Assembly (NCBI RefSeq): GCF_003339505.1
Contig: NZ_QPIW01000009.1
Span: forward strand, 62,001-126,000
DNA from: Runella aurantiaca
Lineage (GTDB): Bacteria; Bacteroidota; Bacteroidia; Cytophagales; Spirosomataceae
DNA: 64,000 nucleotides
Direction of reading: 5' to 3'
Numbering within the stretch: the stretch's first letter is position 1; the number at the start of each line of letters is the position of its first letter. Positions 7,664-17,051 of the stretch are shown in pieces. A program made the translations under genes and the position numbers. The notes beneath the pieces are model-generated. The model searched no databases, was not told the origin of the DNA, and saw only the letters and a program-made list of their open reading frames with translations.

Positions 7664-8374
7664 TTATTGGGATAATTCACTGCAAAATTGAAGTATTTTT
7701 TTGAGATGGTCTTCATTTTCTAGGTCAAGATTTTCGACTTTGAAATAGTCTTCAATGGCCTTTTTATGGGTCGGGAAGAGCTTCAAAAATCCTCCTTTGG
7801 TTGTTTTGTAAAATCGGTGGTTTAAGTCCATCAAAAAATACATTTTTTCTTTTGAAAACACTATGTCTCCTTTTGAGGCAAGTTTCTGGACCGAACTATT
7901 GCCCGTAGAGAGCATGTTGACTTCTCTAATGGACGACGTGGCGGAGGATTTACCCATGGCGGCCATTTTTTCGACGGCGGCTACTTTAAACATGGTTTTG
8001 ACCACTAAGTAAGCTTTGGGATACGTAGCCATACGCTCTACATACCCGTGGGCAACGTCATAGTAAAAGGTATTTTCACCAATTTGAATCTGTTTAATGC
8101 TTTGTTCATTGGCCAAGGATAAGGTGTCTTTGGTTAGGCTAAGAAATTGTACTTCTCCCAGCTGAAAATTGTAATTGAGTTTCGCGGTTGCGGGAGCAGC
8201 GTTGAAAAAAGATACTGTCCCCTCTTTGAATTGAGGATATCGATACCGTTCAGCTACTGGAATGGCGTATTTGAGGTCGGTATCGGCTTTTACTCTGATT
8301 GTTTTGGTGTCTTGCGCCTTTAACACCAACGAAAAAACTCCAAAAATGACCGATAAAATAATGCCTGTTTTCAT
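7664..8374 (-). CDS. Exported protein of unknown function
   Basis: The 236-residue product begins with a signal peptide (MKTGIILSVIFGVFSLVLKA, cleavage near Gln21). The mature part is mixed alpha/beta with no motif I recognise. A stretch near residues 141-147 is small and flexible (MGKSSATSS), and the C-terminus is acidic and helical (YFKVENLDLENEDHLKKIL). It lies between susD and the VCBS gene on the same strand, separated from susD by two hairpins. It has its own -7 element (8410-8417), so it may be transcribed independently. Function not assigned. Confidence 0.6.
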   Translation of the reverse strand: MKTGIILSVIFGVFSLVLKAQDTKTIRVKADTDLKYAIPVAERYRYPQFKEGTVSFFNAAPATAKLNYNFQLGEVQFLSLTKDTLSLANEQSIKQIQIGENTFYYDVAHGYVERMATYPKAYLVVKTMFKVAAVEKMAAMGKSSATSSIREVNMLSTGNSSVQKLASKGDIVFSKEKMYFLMDLNHRFYKTTKGGFLKLFPTHKKAIEDYFKVENLDLENEDHLKKILQFCSELSQ

Positions 8375-8409
8375 GATTTCTGTTTTTAGGAATAATATTT
8401 CTTAATAAA

Positions 8410-8417
8410 CAAATCTA
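8410..8417 (-). promoter_or_regulatory. -7 element TAGATTTG upstream of the exported protein gene
   Basis: The minus strand reads TAGATTTG, matching TAnnTTTG, 36 nt before the ATG at 8374. No matching -33 TTTG at the expected distance was seen. Confidence 0.4.
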
Positions 8418-8450
8418 CACAAAGTTCTCTGTATGAGGGTATAAATTAAA

Positions 8451-8520
8451 AAAATCTATGCCCCGCATTTTTTGAGAGCATAGATTTTAAAAGTCTTGGA
8501 GAGCTATAAGGCTCTCCAAG
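8451..8520. terminator. Two hairpins after susD
   Basis: cttggagagc (8495-8504) pairs perfectly with gctctccaag (8511-8520) around a 6-nt loop. Next to it aaaatctatgc pairs with gcatagatttt (about 8453-8490). Both lie just downstream of the susD stop and are the likely end of the susCD transcript. Confidence 0.6.
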
Positions 8521-8536
8521 TGCTTATGAATCCCAA

Positions 8537-10396
8537 TTAATAACCAGGGTTTTGAAGCAGTTTTGTGTTCCGGTTCATTTCGTTCCGGTCAATTGGTAAA
8601 TAGTACAGTTTGTCAGCCCAGCTGCGGTTTTCCTTACCTGGATCAATTTCAAATACGGTGTAAGCGTAGTTGTAGTTTTCTTTATCGTATTTATAAAGAC
8701 TAACCGTTTTGCCAGGCTTGAGTGTACCTACGATGCTGATACCGTTGGCTTTGCGTCCTAAGGTAGTAGGAGCAATCATCCAGCGGCGGGCATCATGAAA
8801 ACGCTGCTCTTCCAAGTACATTTCAATGCGTTTTTCGTTGCGGAAACGTTGTCTCAGCGCATCTCCTGACTCAGTAATTGCGGGCATACCAGCACGGAAA
8901 CGAATCTTGTTCAACCAAGTACGGGCTTCTTCGTCCTGACCTAGCTCAATACAAGCTTCGGCGTAGTTGAAGACCATCTCAGTGTAGCGCAAGATAGGCC
9001 AAGGTACTTCTTGCCATGTATTTTGGTCAACGATGGCAGGGTTTGGATCGGTAAATTTACGGATATAATAGCCAGTATAGCTTCCGTTCCAGTCTTCGAT
9101 TGGGCTTTGGCGTGTATCCAAACCAAAGTGGGTTACTTTAGCACCAGAAGCGTTTACGATTTCGTAACGACCTGTTTGGATTTGGCTTGCTGGGTCACGG
9201 GGTAAGTTGGCATTGCTGCGCACTTTCCAAGGTGAACCTTCGGTCAAGATAGACGCATAGAAACGAGGGTCACGATTTGCGTAAGGATCAGAAGCTTGGG
9301 CAGGGTTTTTCCAGTCAAACTTAGTTCCGTCCATCATTTCGTAATCATCAACCATTACTTGGATAGGGGTATTACCTGCCCAGTTGTTGTAACCGTTAGG
9401 ACCGTTGAAAAGTCCCTGACGTCCGCCGTTTTCTTGTTTTGCGTTGATAAAATAACGCGCCATCAACAACTCGTTTTGACCGCCATTGCGCGACAATGAG
9501 TTGTTCATGTAGTTGGTCGTTCCTTGTTGAGCAGAGACGGGAGCCGTAAGGTTGAGCAGGTTACCATATCCTGACAAATCCAAAACTGCTTTAGCGGCAG
9601 CTTTTGCTTTTTGCCAACGGTCGGCCTGTGAGCCTGTCACGTTTGCTACTAATTCAGGTTTTGTGAAAGACGAAAGTACCGTAGATTTAGCTTTCATCTT
9701 GGTAGCATCGTGCAAATCGCTGGCATCGTAGGTTAACATACGTGCTTTAAGCGCCAAAGCAGCGGCTTCATTAGCCCGACCAGCAGCCATGCTTTTACCC
9801 TTTAAGAGTGCAGCCGCATCGTCCAAATCTTTGACAATAAAGGCGACTGTTTCGGCCCAAGTGTTACGAGTAGCCATGTAATCGGCTTCTCCCAAATCAT
9901 ACGGACGATCCACCAAAGGTACGCCGCCGTAGTAGCGGGCCAACTGATGGTAAAAATAAGCACGCATGAATTTGGTCTCACCCGTCAAACGCTCTACGAT
10001 GTTGCCCGTGTTGGTAAACTTAGGACTTGCCAGATTTTTGAGGGCAAGGTTACACGAGCGAATGCGCAGGTACATTTGCTGCCAGCTGATTGTGCCGTTT
10101 ACCCAACCGATGTCGGCGGGGTTTGAACGGCCCTCGGTGATGGTCGTAATACCGCGGCCGGGGTGAGTAAAGATGGTTTCGTCGGTCAACGAAGCCAACA
10201 TTTGCTCATCAAAACCACCGTTTCCGAAGCCAGCGTAAATTTCAGAAACAAACGCTTCTGCAAGCGCAGCATCCGTCCAAACGGCGTTTTCTGAAAGTTC
10301 GTTTAGGGGTTGTGTGTTAACAAAATCGTCGTTACAACTGGTAACAACTACCGTCGCAGCGATAAGGGAAGCGACTAAAAGTTTGTACTGTTTCAT
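8537..10396 (-). CDS. RagB/SusD-family nutrient-binding outer membrane lipoprotein
   Basis: This 619-residue lipoprotein has lipobox VVTSC (Cys21), which places it on the outer-membrane surface. SusD proteins are TPR-rich lids that cap the SusC channel and deliver glycans or other nutrients to it. Family landmarks are NTQPLNELSENAVWTDAALA near the N-terminus, FMRAYFYHQLARYYGGVPLV in the middle (the classic YF-x-L-xx-YYGGVPL block) and RFRNEKRIEMYLEEQRFHDA RRW near the C-terminus. The length is normal to slightly long. It follows susC by 18 bp, so the two are one operon. The substrate cannot be told from this sequence because no glycoside hydrolase is linked in the same operon. Confidence 0.93.
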   Translation of the reverse strand: MKQYKLLVASLIAATVVVTSCNDDFVNTQPLNELSENAVWTDAALAEAFVSEIYAGFGNGGFDEQMLASLTDETIFTHPGRGITTITEGRSNPADIGWVNGTISWQQMYLRIRSCNLALKNLASPKFTNTGNIVERLTGETKFMRAYFYHQLARYYGGVPLVDRPYDLGEADYMATRNTWAETVAFIVKDLDDAAALLKGKSMAAGRANEAAALALKARMLTYDASDLHDATKMKAKSTVLSSFTKPELVANVTGSQADRWQKAKAAAKAVLDLSGYGNLLNLTAPVSAQQGTTNYMNNSLSRNGGQNELLMARYFINAKQENGGRQGLFNGPNGYNNWAGNTPIQVMVDDYEMMDGTKFDWKNPAQASDPYANRDPRFYASILTEGSPWKVRSNANLPRDPASQIQTGRYEIVNASGAKVTHFGLDTRQSPIEDWNGSYTGYYIRKFTDPNPAIVDQNTWQEVPWPILRYTEMVFNYAEACIELGQDEEARTWLNKIRFRAGMPAITESGDALRQRFRNEKRIEMYLEEQRFHDARRWMIAPTTLGRKANGISIVGTLKPGKTVSLYKYDKENYNYAYTVFEIDPGKENRSWADKLYYLPIDRNEMNRNTKLLQNPGY

Positions 10397-10414
10397 TTTT
10401 TTCTGGTTAAATGG

Positions 10415-13400
10415 TTAGAATGCCGCAACAAGACCTACGTTCAGGATTTTTTGCTGAGGATAATACTGTCCAGTAGAGTTATCTGTTTCGGGGTCAAATA
10501 CCTTTAACTTATCAACCGTAAAAAGGTTTAAACCATTGAAATATACGCGAAGTGTGTTCATTCCGATTTTCTTCACCAAAGTAGCAGGAACATTGTATCC
10601 AATTTCCAAGTTTTTCAGGCGGAGGTAGTCGGCATCTCTGAGCCAGTAGTCGTTTCCACCAGAGAAATACTGGTCGTTACGGTTGGCAATGCGTGGGTGT
10701 TTGTCGCTTGGATTGTCAATTGTCCAACGATTTTCGTACATGTCCAACAGGTAGTTACCGATGTTACCCATCTCTGCAGCACTTACAAATTGCTGTGCTC
10801 CTGCGGCTCCTTGAACCAAGATTGTCAAGTCAAAGTTGCGGTAGCTAGCTGAGAGGTTAACCCCACCCGTAAACAAAGGAATGTTGGTGAAGTTGTTACG
10901 TACTTGGTCATCTGGAGTGATTTTTCCGTCACCATTGTAATCTTTGTACTTCATGTCGCCAGGGCGGAGCGTGTTTACGATGGCCTTGTAGTCGATGGTG
11001 TTGGCATCAATCGCAGCTTGATCTTTAAATACTCCGTCGTAGAGGTATGTCATGTAGGTAAACATAGGCTTACCGGTTGTTTGCTGCCAAGCAGGGGCTC
11101 CCGGAGCTTCATCCCAGAACAAGATTTTGTTTTGAGCATATCCACCGTTCACGCTTACGTTGTACTTGAAGCCATCCTTTTGGTTACGGTAACCGATGTT
11201 AAATTCCCATCCTTTGTTGGCTACTTCTCCCAAGTTTTGTCTTGGAAGTGTCAAACCTGTACTTTGTGGAACTGAAGCGTTTTTGGTCCAAAGAATGTTG
11301 GTACGCTTGTTTTTGAACACGTCAAATTCGAAGAATACATTACCGTTAAACAGCTGTCCTTCCAAACCTAAGTTAGAGTTTGTGGCTACTTCCCACGTAA
11401 TTTGGGTGTTAGGGATACGTGCTTCAAACAACGTTTTAGTTTCAGCATTTCCTAAGATATAGCTTCTGAATCCGTAGGTAGAAAGGTACTGATACGAAGG
11501 AATTTGGTCATTACCCAATTGGCCGATTGATCCGCGCAATTTTAGGAAATTAACCGCAGGGAGTGCTTTTTTGAAGAATTCTTCTTCCGACAAAACCCAA
11601 CCTGCCATAATTCCTGGGAAGAAGCCATAACGGGTTTCTTCAGGGAAGATGTCCGAACCATCATAACGCCACAAGAATTCGGCAAGATACTTTTCTTTGA
11701 AGTTGTAACCTACACGACCGAAGTAGTTGATACGAGCTGTTTCAAACGCACCACCGTTGTTGTTACGTTGCAAGTCACCACCTGCAAACATTTGATCGAG
11801 GGCAGTCGAAAGGAAGAAACGACGGAAGGCCGAGAAGTTATCGCCTTTGATGGTTTCACGGTTGGTACCAGCCAATAAGTTGATGGTGTGATTACCAAGG
11901 GTTTTGTCATAAGAAAGCACCGTACCCAACAAGATATTGAGCTGATTGATGTTCACTTGGTTTAGGCTTGGATCAGCAGGTCCTCTTTTGGCAGGAACAA
12001 GGTTTGGATTGCCGTTGGCATCTACTCCTGAGCCTTTTTGATACAGCGTCCATGGAATCAACCAAGTTTTGTTGTTTTGTGCCAAATTATCAACGGCCGC
12101 ATTCATACTCAATTTCAAGCCTTCTACGCCGGGAATCTTGATGTCAAGCTGACCATTTGATTGGAAATAATTGCGGGTATCGCGGTCATAACCAGCCAAG
12201 TCAGTTGTGATTACCACGGGATTTTGTCCGTTTTCGATGTCTGGACCCGGACGGCCATCAGGCCAGAAAGCAGGCTCTTGGGGTTTTCCGCGCATCAACA
12301 TCCGGAAAATAGCACCGGGAGATTGTGTAGAATAACGACGCGCTTCCTGACGACCCACTACGCCCAAGGTCATGGTTACATATTTGTTGATTTTTGCGTC
12401 AAAGTTCAAACGCATATCGTACTGCTTATAACCTGTAGACGACTGGATATAGTTGGCATCTTGGTTTTGGTAACCCAATGAAGCCAAGTAAGAAAAGTTT
12501 TCGGTACCGCCGTTAAGTTGGAGGTTGTGACGTACCTGTGGCGACCAGCTTTTGAGGGTAGAACCGTACCAGTCAGTGTTGGGGTAGTTCCATGGGTCTG
12601 AGCCATCGGCGTATTTCTGGATAGCCTGCGGAGAGAAAGGCGCGTTACGTACAGTACCATTAGGGCGTGTGAATGAGCCCGTTGTTTTGTAGGCTTGGTT
12701 GGCAGCGGCCCATTCTGAAGTTGGCAAAGCGTAAATATCCAAGTCGTTGAGCATACTTGTATACTGGGCAGCATTTGTCAACTTAGGAATAACGGTTGGG
12801 TTTGACCAACCTTGGTTGAGCGAGTATGACAACTCAGGCTTACCGGTCTTACCACGCTTGGTAGTAATCAAAATAACACCGTTGGCTGCCCGTGAACCGT
12901 AGATAGCCGCTGCGGCATCTTTCAATACAGAGATGCTCTCGATGTCGGCAGGGTTGATGCGGTCAAGACCACCAGCGCGGTTAGGGATACCGTCGATTAC
13001 GATAAGTGCACCGTTGTTGTTCAACGTATTTGAACCCCGGATTCTGATGGCAGAGCCATCACCACCCGGCAAACCGCTGCGGTTTACGGCGGTTACACCC
13101 GGTAAGCGCCCAGCCAGAGAGTTGGAGAGGTTGGCCGCTGGCGATTTTACCAAGTCAGTTCCTTTTACCGATACCACAGAACCCGTAACGGTCTCTTTCT
13201 TTTGGGTACCATAACCTACTACAACTACCTCACTCAGTGCGGCAACATCTTGCTGCATGGTTACATTTACGGTGATGCCCGAAGGAGTAATTTCCTGTTT
13301 GGCAAAGCCGATGGCGCTTAAAACGAGCGTACTTCCGGGAGCCATTCCAATTTTAAAGTTCCCATCTGCGTCAGAGTTGGTACCTTTGGTCGTACCTTTG

Positions 13401-13531
13401 ACCAAAATACTTACCCCGGGTAGTGGTGCACCGGTAGGGTCTTTGATCAGACCCGACACTGTTCGTTCTTGAGCGAACAAGCTCAAATTCGCCCACAAAC
13501 AGACGAATAGCAGTAGTAATTTCTGCTTCAT
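10415..13531 (-). CDS. SusC/RagA-family TonB-linked outer membrane transporter
   Basis: This 1038-residue TonB-dependent receptor imports oligomers in partnership with SusD. A signal peptide (about 1-21) is followed by a carboxypeptidase-regulatory-like domain (about 22-100, GAPLPGVSILVKGTTKGT, then DADGNF). Then come the TonB box and plug region (EVVVVGYGTQKKETVTGSV, about 103-121; RLPGVTAVNRS) and a 22-strand barrel ending ILNVGLVAAF with the expected terminal Phe. It is the first gene of the susCD operon. The leader is long (about 110 nt) if the -7 element at 13650-13657 is used. There is no FecR/anti-sigma gene upstream, so regulation by a classical ECF trans-envelope pair is not supported here. 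Confidence 0.95.
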   Translation of the reverse strand: MKQKLLLLFVCLWANLSLFAQERTVSGLIKDPTGAPLPGVSILVKGTTKGTNSDADGNFKIGMAPGSTLVLSAIGFAKQEITPSGITVNVTMQQDVAALSEVVVVGYGTQKKETVTGSVVSVKGTDLVKSPAANLSNSLAGRLPGVTAVNRSGLPGGDGSAIRIRGSNTLNNNGALIVIDGIPNRAGGLDRINPADIESISVLKDAAAAIYGSRAANGVILITTKRGKTGKPELSYSLNQGWSNPTVIPKLTNAAQYTSMLNDLDIYALPTSEWAAANQAYKTTGSFTRPNGTVRNAPFSPQAIQKYADGSDPWNYPNTDWYGSTLKSWSPQVRHNLQLNGGTENFSYLASLGYQNQDANYIQSSTGYKQYDMRLNFDAKINKYVTMTLGVVGRQEARRYSTQSPGAIFRMLMRGKPQEPAFWPDGRPGPDIENGQNPVVITTDLAGYDRDTRNYFQSNGQLDIKIPGVEGLKLSMNAAVDNLAQNNKTWLIPWTLYQKGSGVDANGNPNLVPAKRGPADPSLNQVNINQLNILLGTVLSYDKTLGNHTINLLAGTNRETIKGDNFSAFRRFFLSTALDQMFAGGDLQRNNNGGAFETARINYFGRVGYNFKEKYLAEFLWRYDGSDIFPEETRYGFFPGIMAGWVLSEEEFFKKALPAVNFLKLRGSIGQLGNDQIPSYQYLSTYGFRSYILGNAETKTLFEARIPNTQITWEVATNSNLGLEGQLFNGNVFFEFDVFKNKRTNILWTKNASVPQSTGLTLPRQNLGEVANKGWEFNIGYRNQKDGFKYNVSVNGGYAQNKILFWDEAPGAPAWQQTTGKPMFTYMTYLYDGVFKDQAAIDANTIDYKAIVNTLRPGDMKYKDYNGDGKITPDDQVRNNFTNIPLFTGGVNLSASYRNFDLTILVQGAAGAQQFVSAAEMGNIGNYLLDMYENRWTIDNPSDKHPRIANRNDQYFSGGNDYWLRDADYLRLKNLEIGYNVPATLVKKIGMNTLRVYFNGLNLFTVDKLKVFDPETDNSTGQYYPQQKILNVGLVAAF

Positions 13532-13649
13532 AGAGTAATTGTTTAGTGTAAAATAGATAAATGAACTTTAAAAACGTACAAATGAACTTCAAAATAAGGA
13601 AGAGAATATCATTTTATATCGAATAAATGTTGATATTTTTTTCCAACAA

Positions 13650-13657
13650 CAAAGGTA
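13650..13657 (-). promoter_or_regulatory. -7 element TACCTTTG upstream of susC
   Basis: The minus strand reads TACCTTTG, an exact TAnnTTTG match. The implied start near 13643 gives an untranslated leader of about 110 nt, very A/T-rich. No -33 TTTG at 17-23 nt was seen. Confidence 0.5.
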
Positions 13658-13739
13658 CTAAGCAAAATGTTGTCTGATTGACTCTCTTTTTGCATAAAAT
13701 CATACTATTTTAACAGAAAATATTGTTTTTTTGGGATAA

Positions 13740-14225
13740 ATGAGATCTGCGAGAATAGCCGATAGGAATATCTCCTTAAAGGGAGAAATACGGGTGATAG
13801 GTCGTACTGACAGTGTAGATTTCCCCGATTTGGGCTTGGCGGATGTTCGCGCCAAAATAGATACAGGGGCTTATACTTCCTCCATTCACTGTTATAATAT
13901 AAAATTGACGAAAGAGAAACTTGTCTTCTATTTGCCAGCGCATAAGGGAGAAAAACGAAAACGATTTGTAGCTAAAGCATTTGAGCTGAAATCCATCAAG
14001 AATTCATTTGGACAAACTGAAATGCGTTACGTAATCAAAACGCGGATTGTGATTTTCGGCAAAGCTTTTCAGGCCGAATTTTCCTTGGCTGACCGTGAAA
14101 AAATGCGTTACCCCGTATTGCTCGGGCGAAAACTTCTACGAAATCGATTTTTAGTGGATGTTTCTTTAGAAGACCTTTCGCTCACCCAAAAACGAACTGC
14201 TGCCGCCGAAGCAGCCCTGCTTTAA
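13740..14225 (+). CDS. Retropepsin-like putative protease (COG4067, RimK-associated)
   Basis: The 161-residue product contains ADVRAKIDTGAYTSSIH with the Asp-Thr-Gly triad (D41-T42-G43) and the later block PVLLGRKLLRNRFLVDV, the two hallmarks of the COG4067/PF05618 family. Members are usually annotated as ATP-dependent zinc protease, but the fold is aspartic-protease-like. The gene typically sits directly upstream of rimK, as here (109 bp), and the pair is thought to act on the same peptide-modification pathway. The start at 13740 is the only ATG before the conserved region that leaves a complete domain. Confidence 0.8.
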   Translation: MRSARIADRNISLKGEIRVIGRTDSVDFPDLGLADVRAKIDTGAYTSSIHCYNIKLTKEKLVFYLPAHKGEKRKRFVAKAFELKSIKNSFGQTEMRYVIKTRIVIFGKAFQAEFSLADREKMRYPVLLGRKLLRNRFLVDVSLEDLSLTQKRTAAAEAALL

Positions 14226-14334
14226 CAAAAAGATAACCTTGATTCAATCAACTTCCCATTAATTTTACCCCACCGTTATGGCTTCGTTGTGCTATAAATA
14301 GCAAAGCTAATCGGTTGATTATGTAACTATTATA

Positions 14335-15237
14335 ATGAAAATTGCCGTTCTTTCTACCAACCCCAAATTATACTCTACCAAACGCTTGGTAGAAGCCATT
14401 CGTACGCATGGCCATGAAGCAATTGTAATCAATCACGCTTTGTGTCATGTGATGATTGAAGAAGAAAAACCCGTCATTTTATACAAAAACAAACCTGTTG
14501 AAGGCATCGATGCCATTATTCCGCGCATTGGAGCTTCAGTCACCGACTATGGGTGTGCGGTAGTGCGGCAATTCGAAATGATGAAAGTATTTACCACCGT
14601 CAAATCTCAGGCCATCATGCGTTCGCGCAACAAGTTGAGAAGCTTGCAAATCCTTTCAAAAGCGGGTGTACAGATTCCTAAAACTGTTTTTGCCAACCAG
14701 ACAAAAGACATCGAAAGCCTCATTCACTTGGTGGGTGGGCCGCCCGTTATTATTAAACTATTGGAAGGAACCCAGGGCGTAGGGGTGGTTTTGGCGGAAT
14801 CAGAAACTGCCGCGAAATCAACTATTGAAGCTTTTTATGGACTGAAAACCAACGTCTTGATTCAGGAATACATCGCAGAGTCAAAAGGTGCGGACATTAG
14901 GGCTTTTGTGGTTGGCAACAAAATTGTTGCCGCCATGAAACGTCAAGGCAAAGCGGGAGATTTTCGCTCAAACCTCCACCGAGGGGGCAAAGCAACCCCG
15001 ATTTTATTGACGCCACAGGAAGAAAAAGCCGCCCTTCAAGCTGCAAAGGCCTTGGGGGTGCGCGTGGCAGGGGTTGATATGATTGTGTCGAATCGGGGGC
15101 CGATGATTATGGAAGTCAATTCGTCGCCGGGTTTGGAAGGAATCGAAAATTGTACGGGCGTCAATGTCGCCGACTTGATTGTGTCGTTTATTGAAGAGAA
15201 AATACCCGCCGACGAAAACGATACCATCGGCGTATAG
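14335..15237 (+). CDS. rimK: RimK-type ATP-grasp alpha-L-glutamate ligase
   Basis: This 300-residue ATP-grasp ligase is of the RimK type, which adds glutamate residues to the C-terminus of ribosomal protein S6 or related acceptors using ATP. Visible features are the N-terminal MKIAVLSTNPKLYSTKRLVEA domain, IIPRIGASVTDYGCAVVRQFE, the ATP-grasp block (PPVIIKLLEGTQGVGVVLAE, near 142-161), the lid ADIRAFVVGNKIVAAMKRQG, and the metal-binding MIMEVNSSPGLEGIE, with E and N ligands, near the C-terminus. Length matches the E. coli enzyme. It pairs with the upstream COG4067 gene. S6 as substrate is inferred from the family. Confidence 0.9.
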   Translation: MKIAVLSTNPKLYSTKRLVEAIRTHGHEAIVINHALCHVMIEEEKPVILYKNKPVEGIDAIIPRIGASVTDYGCAVVRQFEMMKVFTTVKSQAIMRSRNKLRSLQILSKAGVQIPKTVFANQTKDIESLIHLVGGPPVIIKLLEGTQGVGVVLAESETAAKSTIEAFYGLKTNVLIQEYIAESKGADIRAFVVGNKIVAAMKRQGKAGDFRSNLHRGGKATPILLTPQEEKAALQAAKALGVRVAGVDMIVSNRGPMIMEVNSSPGLEGIENCTGVNVADLIVSFIEEKIPADENDTIGV

Positions 15238-15350
15238 GGTAAAAATAAGGAGCTTTTATCTTTATCGTAACATTAAACAGGGAATGATTTTGTACTTTTT
15301 TCTTGTTAACCGTACGCTAGCACTTAACCTTTGATTAATTCTCTTCCTGT

Positions 15351-16058
15351 ATGCTGGATAAAGCATCTTATGACACCCAACCGAAATGCCTTGTAGCACT
15401 GGATTCCATCATTTTCGGTTTTGACGGTGAACTCCTGAAAATTTTGTTGGTAAAACGCGGCCCCAATCTACACGCTGATACGTGGTCGCTGATGGGCGGT
15501 TGGTTAAATCCCAACGAGAATTTGGAACAATCGGCCGAGCGTATATTGTTTGAGCTAACGGGGCTGAAAGAGGTCTATTTGGAGCAACTTTACACTTTTG
15601 GCGACATCAACCGCGACCCCATCGACCGAACCGTTTCGGTGGCTTATTTTGCCTTGATAAACATTGAACACTACGATTCCAAAATTTCGCAGGCGCACTT
15701 TGCCCATTGGTTTCCCGTCAGCGAAATGCCCGATGAACTTTTGTTTGACCACCGCCAAATGATTGATTTGGCGATTCAAAAACTTCGTTATAAGGCGGCA
15801 CTACACCCGCTTGGTTTTGAACTTTTGCCAGAAAAATTTACGATTCCGCAACTGCAAAAACTGTACGAAGCTATCTTCCAAACGACTTTTGACAAGCGAA
15901 ATTTTAGCCGTAAAATCCTCTCAACGCACTTGCTTGTAAAGCTCAAAGAAAAGCAAAAGTCCTCAAAGAAAGGCGCTTATCTTTATGAAGTCAATAAAGA
16001 AAAGTACAATACATTCAGCAATTCTTTTCTCAATTTTGTCTCAAATCCTGAGTTTTAG
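15351..16058 (+). CDS. Nudix-domain transcriptional regulator (NrtR/AraR-like)
   Basis: The 235-residue product has an N-terminal Nudix domain (about 12-150) followed by a winged-helix domain (about 155-230: LLPEKFTIPQLQKLYEAIF, RNFSRKILSTHLL). This is the NrtR-family architecture, whose members sense sugar or nucleotide metabolites. The Nudix box at residues 50-72 keeps G50, E56, R64, E68 and G71 but has Ile65 and Leu69 where active enzymes carry Glu, so catalysis is doubtful and a pure ligand-sensing role is likely. It overlaps the convergent DUF3667 gene by 4 bp. Its target is unknown. The nearest carbohydrate genes begin at 17.05 kb. Confidence 0.75.
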   Translation: MLDKASYDTQPKCLVALDSIIFGFDGELLKILLVKRGPNLHADTWSLMGGWLNPNENLEQSAERILFELTGLKEVYLEQLYTFGDINRDPIDRTVSVAYFALINIEHYDSKISQAHFAHWFPVSEMPDELLFDHRQMIDLAIQKLRYKAALHPLGFELLPEKFTIPQLQKLYEAIFQTTFDKRNFSRKILSTHLLVKLKEKQKSSKKGAYLYEVNKEKYNTFSNSFLNFVSNPEF

Positions 16059-16777
16059 TGCTGACGCCAAATCCCAAAATAAGCAACTATCGAAAGAATG
16101 AGGGTAATGGTCATTTGGGTGAAGAGAATGACCAAAAAAGCTTTGAGAATTGTAAGCCATTTAGGCCCCCCAAAAAACTGAACTTTTGCCCAAGCCGAAA
16201 AAATAAACCAAGCAATCATGTAGATGCTGAGCATGTAAAAATAATACGAACGAAATAAAAGTACCAACGGCGTAAATATCAGAATAAAGAAAACCACGCG
16301 AAAGCCCCCTAAAAAGGCTTGAAAGGTGAGGTTTTCTGCATAGTTGTACCCTTTTTGGCGAAAGACCAACCACGAATAAAAGGACGAAATAGGGACGGCA
16401 ATAAACAAAATAAGGTTAAAATACTTCGAGGAAAGCTCTGTGACGGGGTTGACCTTTTGGCTGTTGTTTTCCATCAAATGAAAATAATGGGTTAGAAACG
16501 CCGAAATGGCTACCGTAAGTACCAGATAACTAAATGGGTTATAGTATTTCTTTCGTTTGCCTGCTACATATTCTTTTACTACAATCCCGGGTTTTAGCGC
16601 CAATTCTTTGGTCAAATAGATTACTCCTTTGTCGGCGTGGACAAAGGCATGCACTACATCGTGCCAAATGTGGTGCATATCAATACGGTGTATGTGGGCT
16701 GATTGACCGCATTTAGCGCAGAAATCATCTTTTGTCCCCAAAGAGTTTTGGCAGTTTTTGCAAATCGCAGAGTTCAT
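16055..16777 (-). CDS. DUF3667-type zinc-ribbon membrane protein
   Basis: The start at 16777 gives 240 residues beginning with a zinc ribbon (Cys6, Cys9, Cys20, Cys23). The upstream extension to 16948 is basic, not conserved in character, and probably non-coding. The HIHRIDMHHIWHDVVHAFVHADKG segment and LKPGIVVKEYVAGKRKKYYNPF are characteristic of DUF3667 proteins. They precede four or five transmembrane helices (about 85-105, 125-145, 170-190, 194-213, 217-238). The function of the family is unknown. The gene is convergent with the Nudix regulator and has no obvious partner on its own strand. Confidence 0.75.
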   Translation of the reverse strand: MNSAICKNCQNSLGTKDDFCAKCGQSAHIHRIDMHHIWHDVVHAFVHADKGVIYLTKELALKPGIVVKEYVAGKRKKYYNPFSYLVLTVAISAFLTHYFHLMENNSQKVNPVTELSSKYFNLILFIAVPISSFYSWLVFRQKGYNYAENLTFQAFLGGFRVVFFILIFTPLVLLFRSYYFYMLSIYMIAWFIFSAWAKVQFFGGPKWLTILKAFLVILFTQMTITLILSIVAYFGIWRQH

Positions 16778-17051
16778 AAAAGGTTTATAAAGGAATGGTA
16801 GGGCAAGATACAAATTTGGACGAATTGTATTCTTCGAAAATGGCAAAATAGTCTTAGAAACAACCTTGAAACACTTTTTTCTAATAAAAAAACAGTAGCT
16901 GTTTAATACCCAGCGCCACTTGAAGATGAAAATTTGAGCCACCTGCATCGCCCACCTCCTCCCGCAAATAGTTAGGTAACGGCGGAGGGTATGGTTGGGT
17001 GTTTTGATGCTTTTTAGGTGAGTAGCGATGCGCGATTAACGTACATATCAC

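Noticed and set aside
16778-16948. 57-residue extension of the DUF3667 gene
   Set aside because: Basic, aromatic and without conserved character; the zinc ribbon begins directly after the ATG at 16777.
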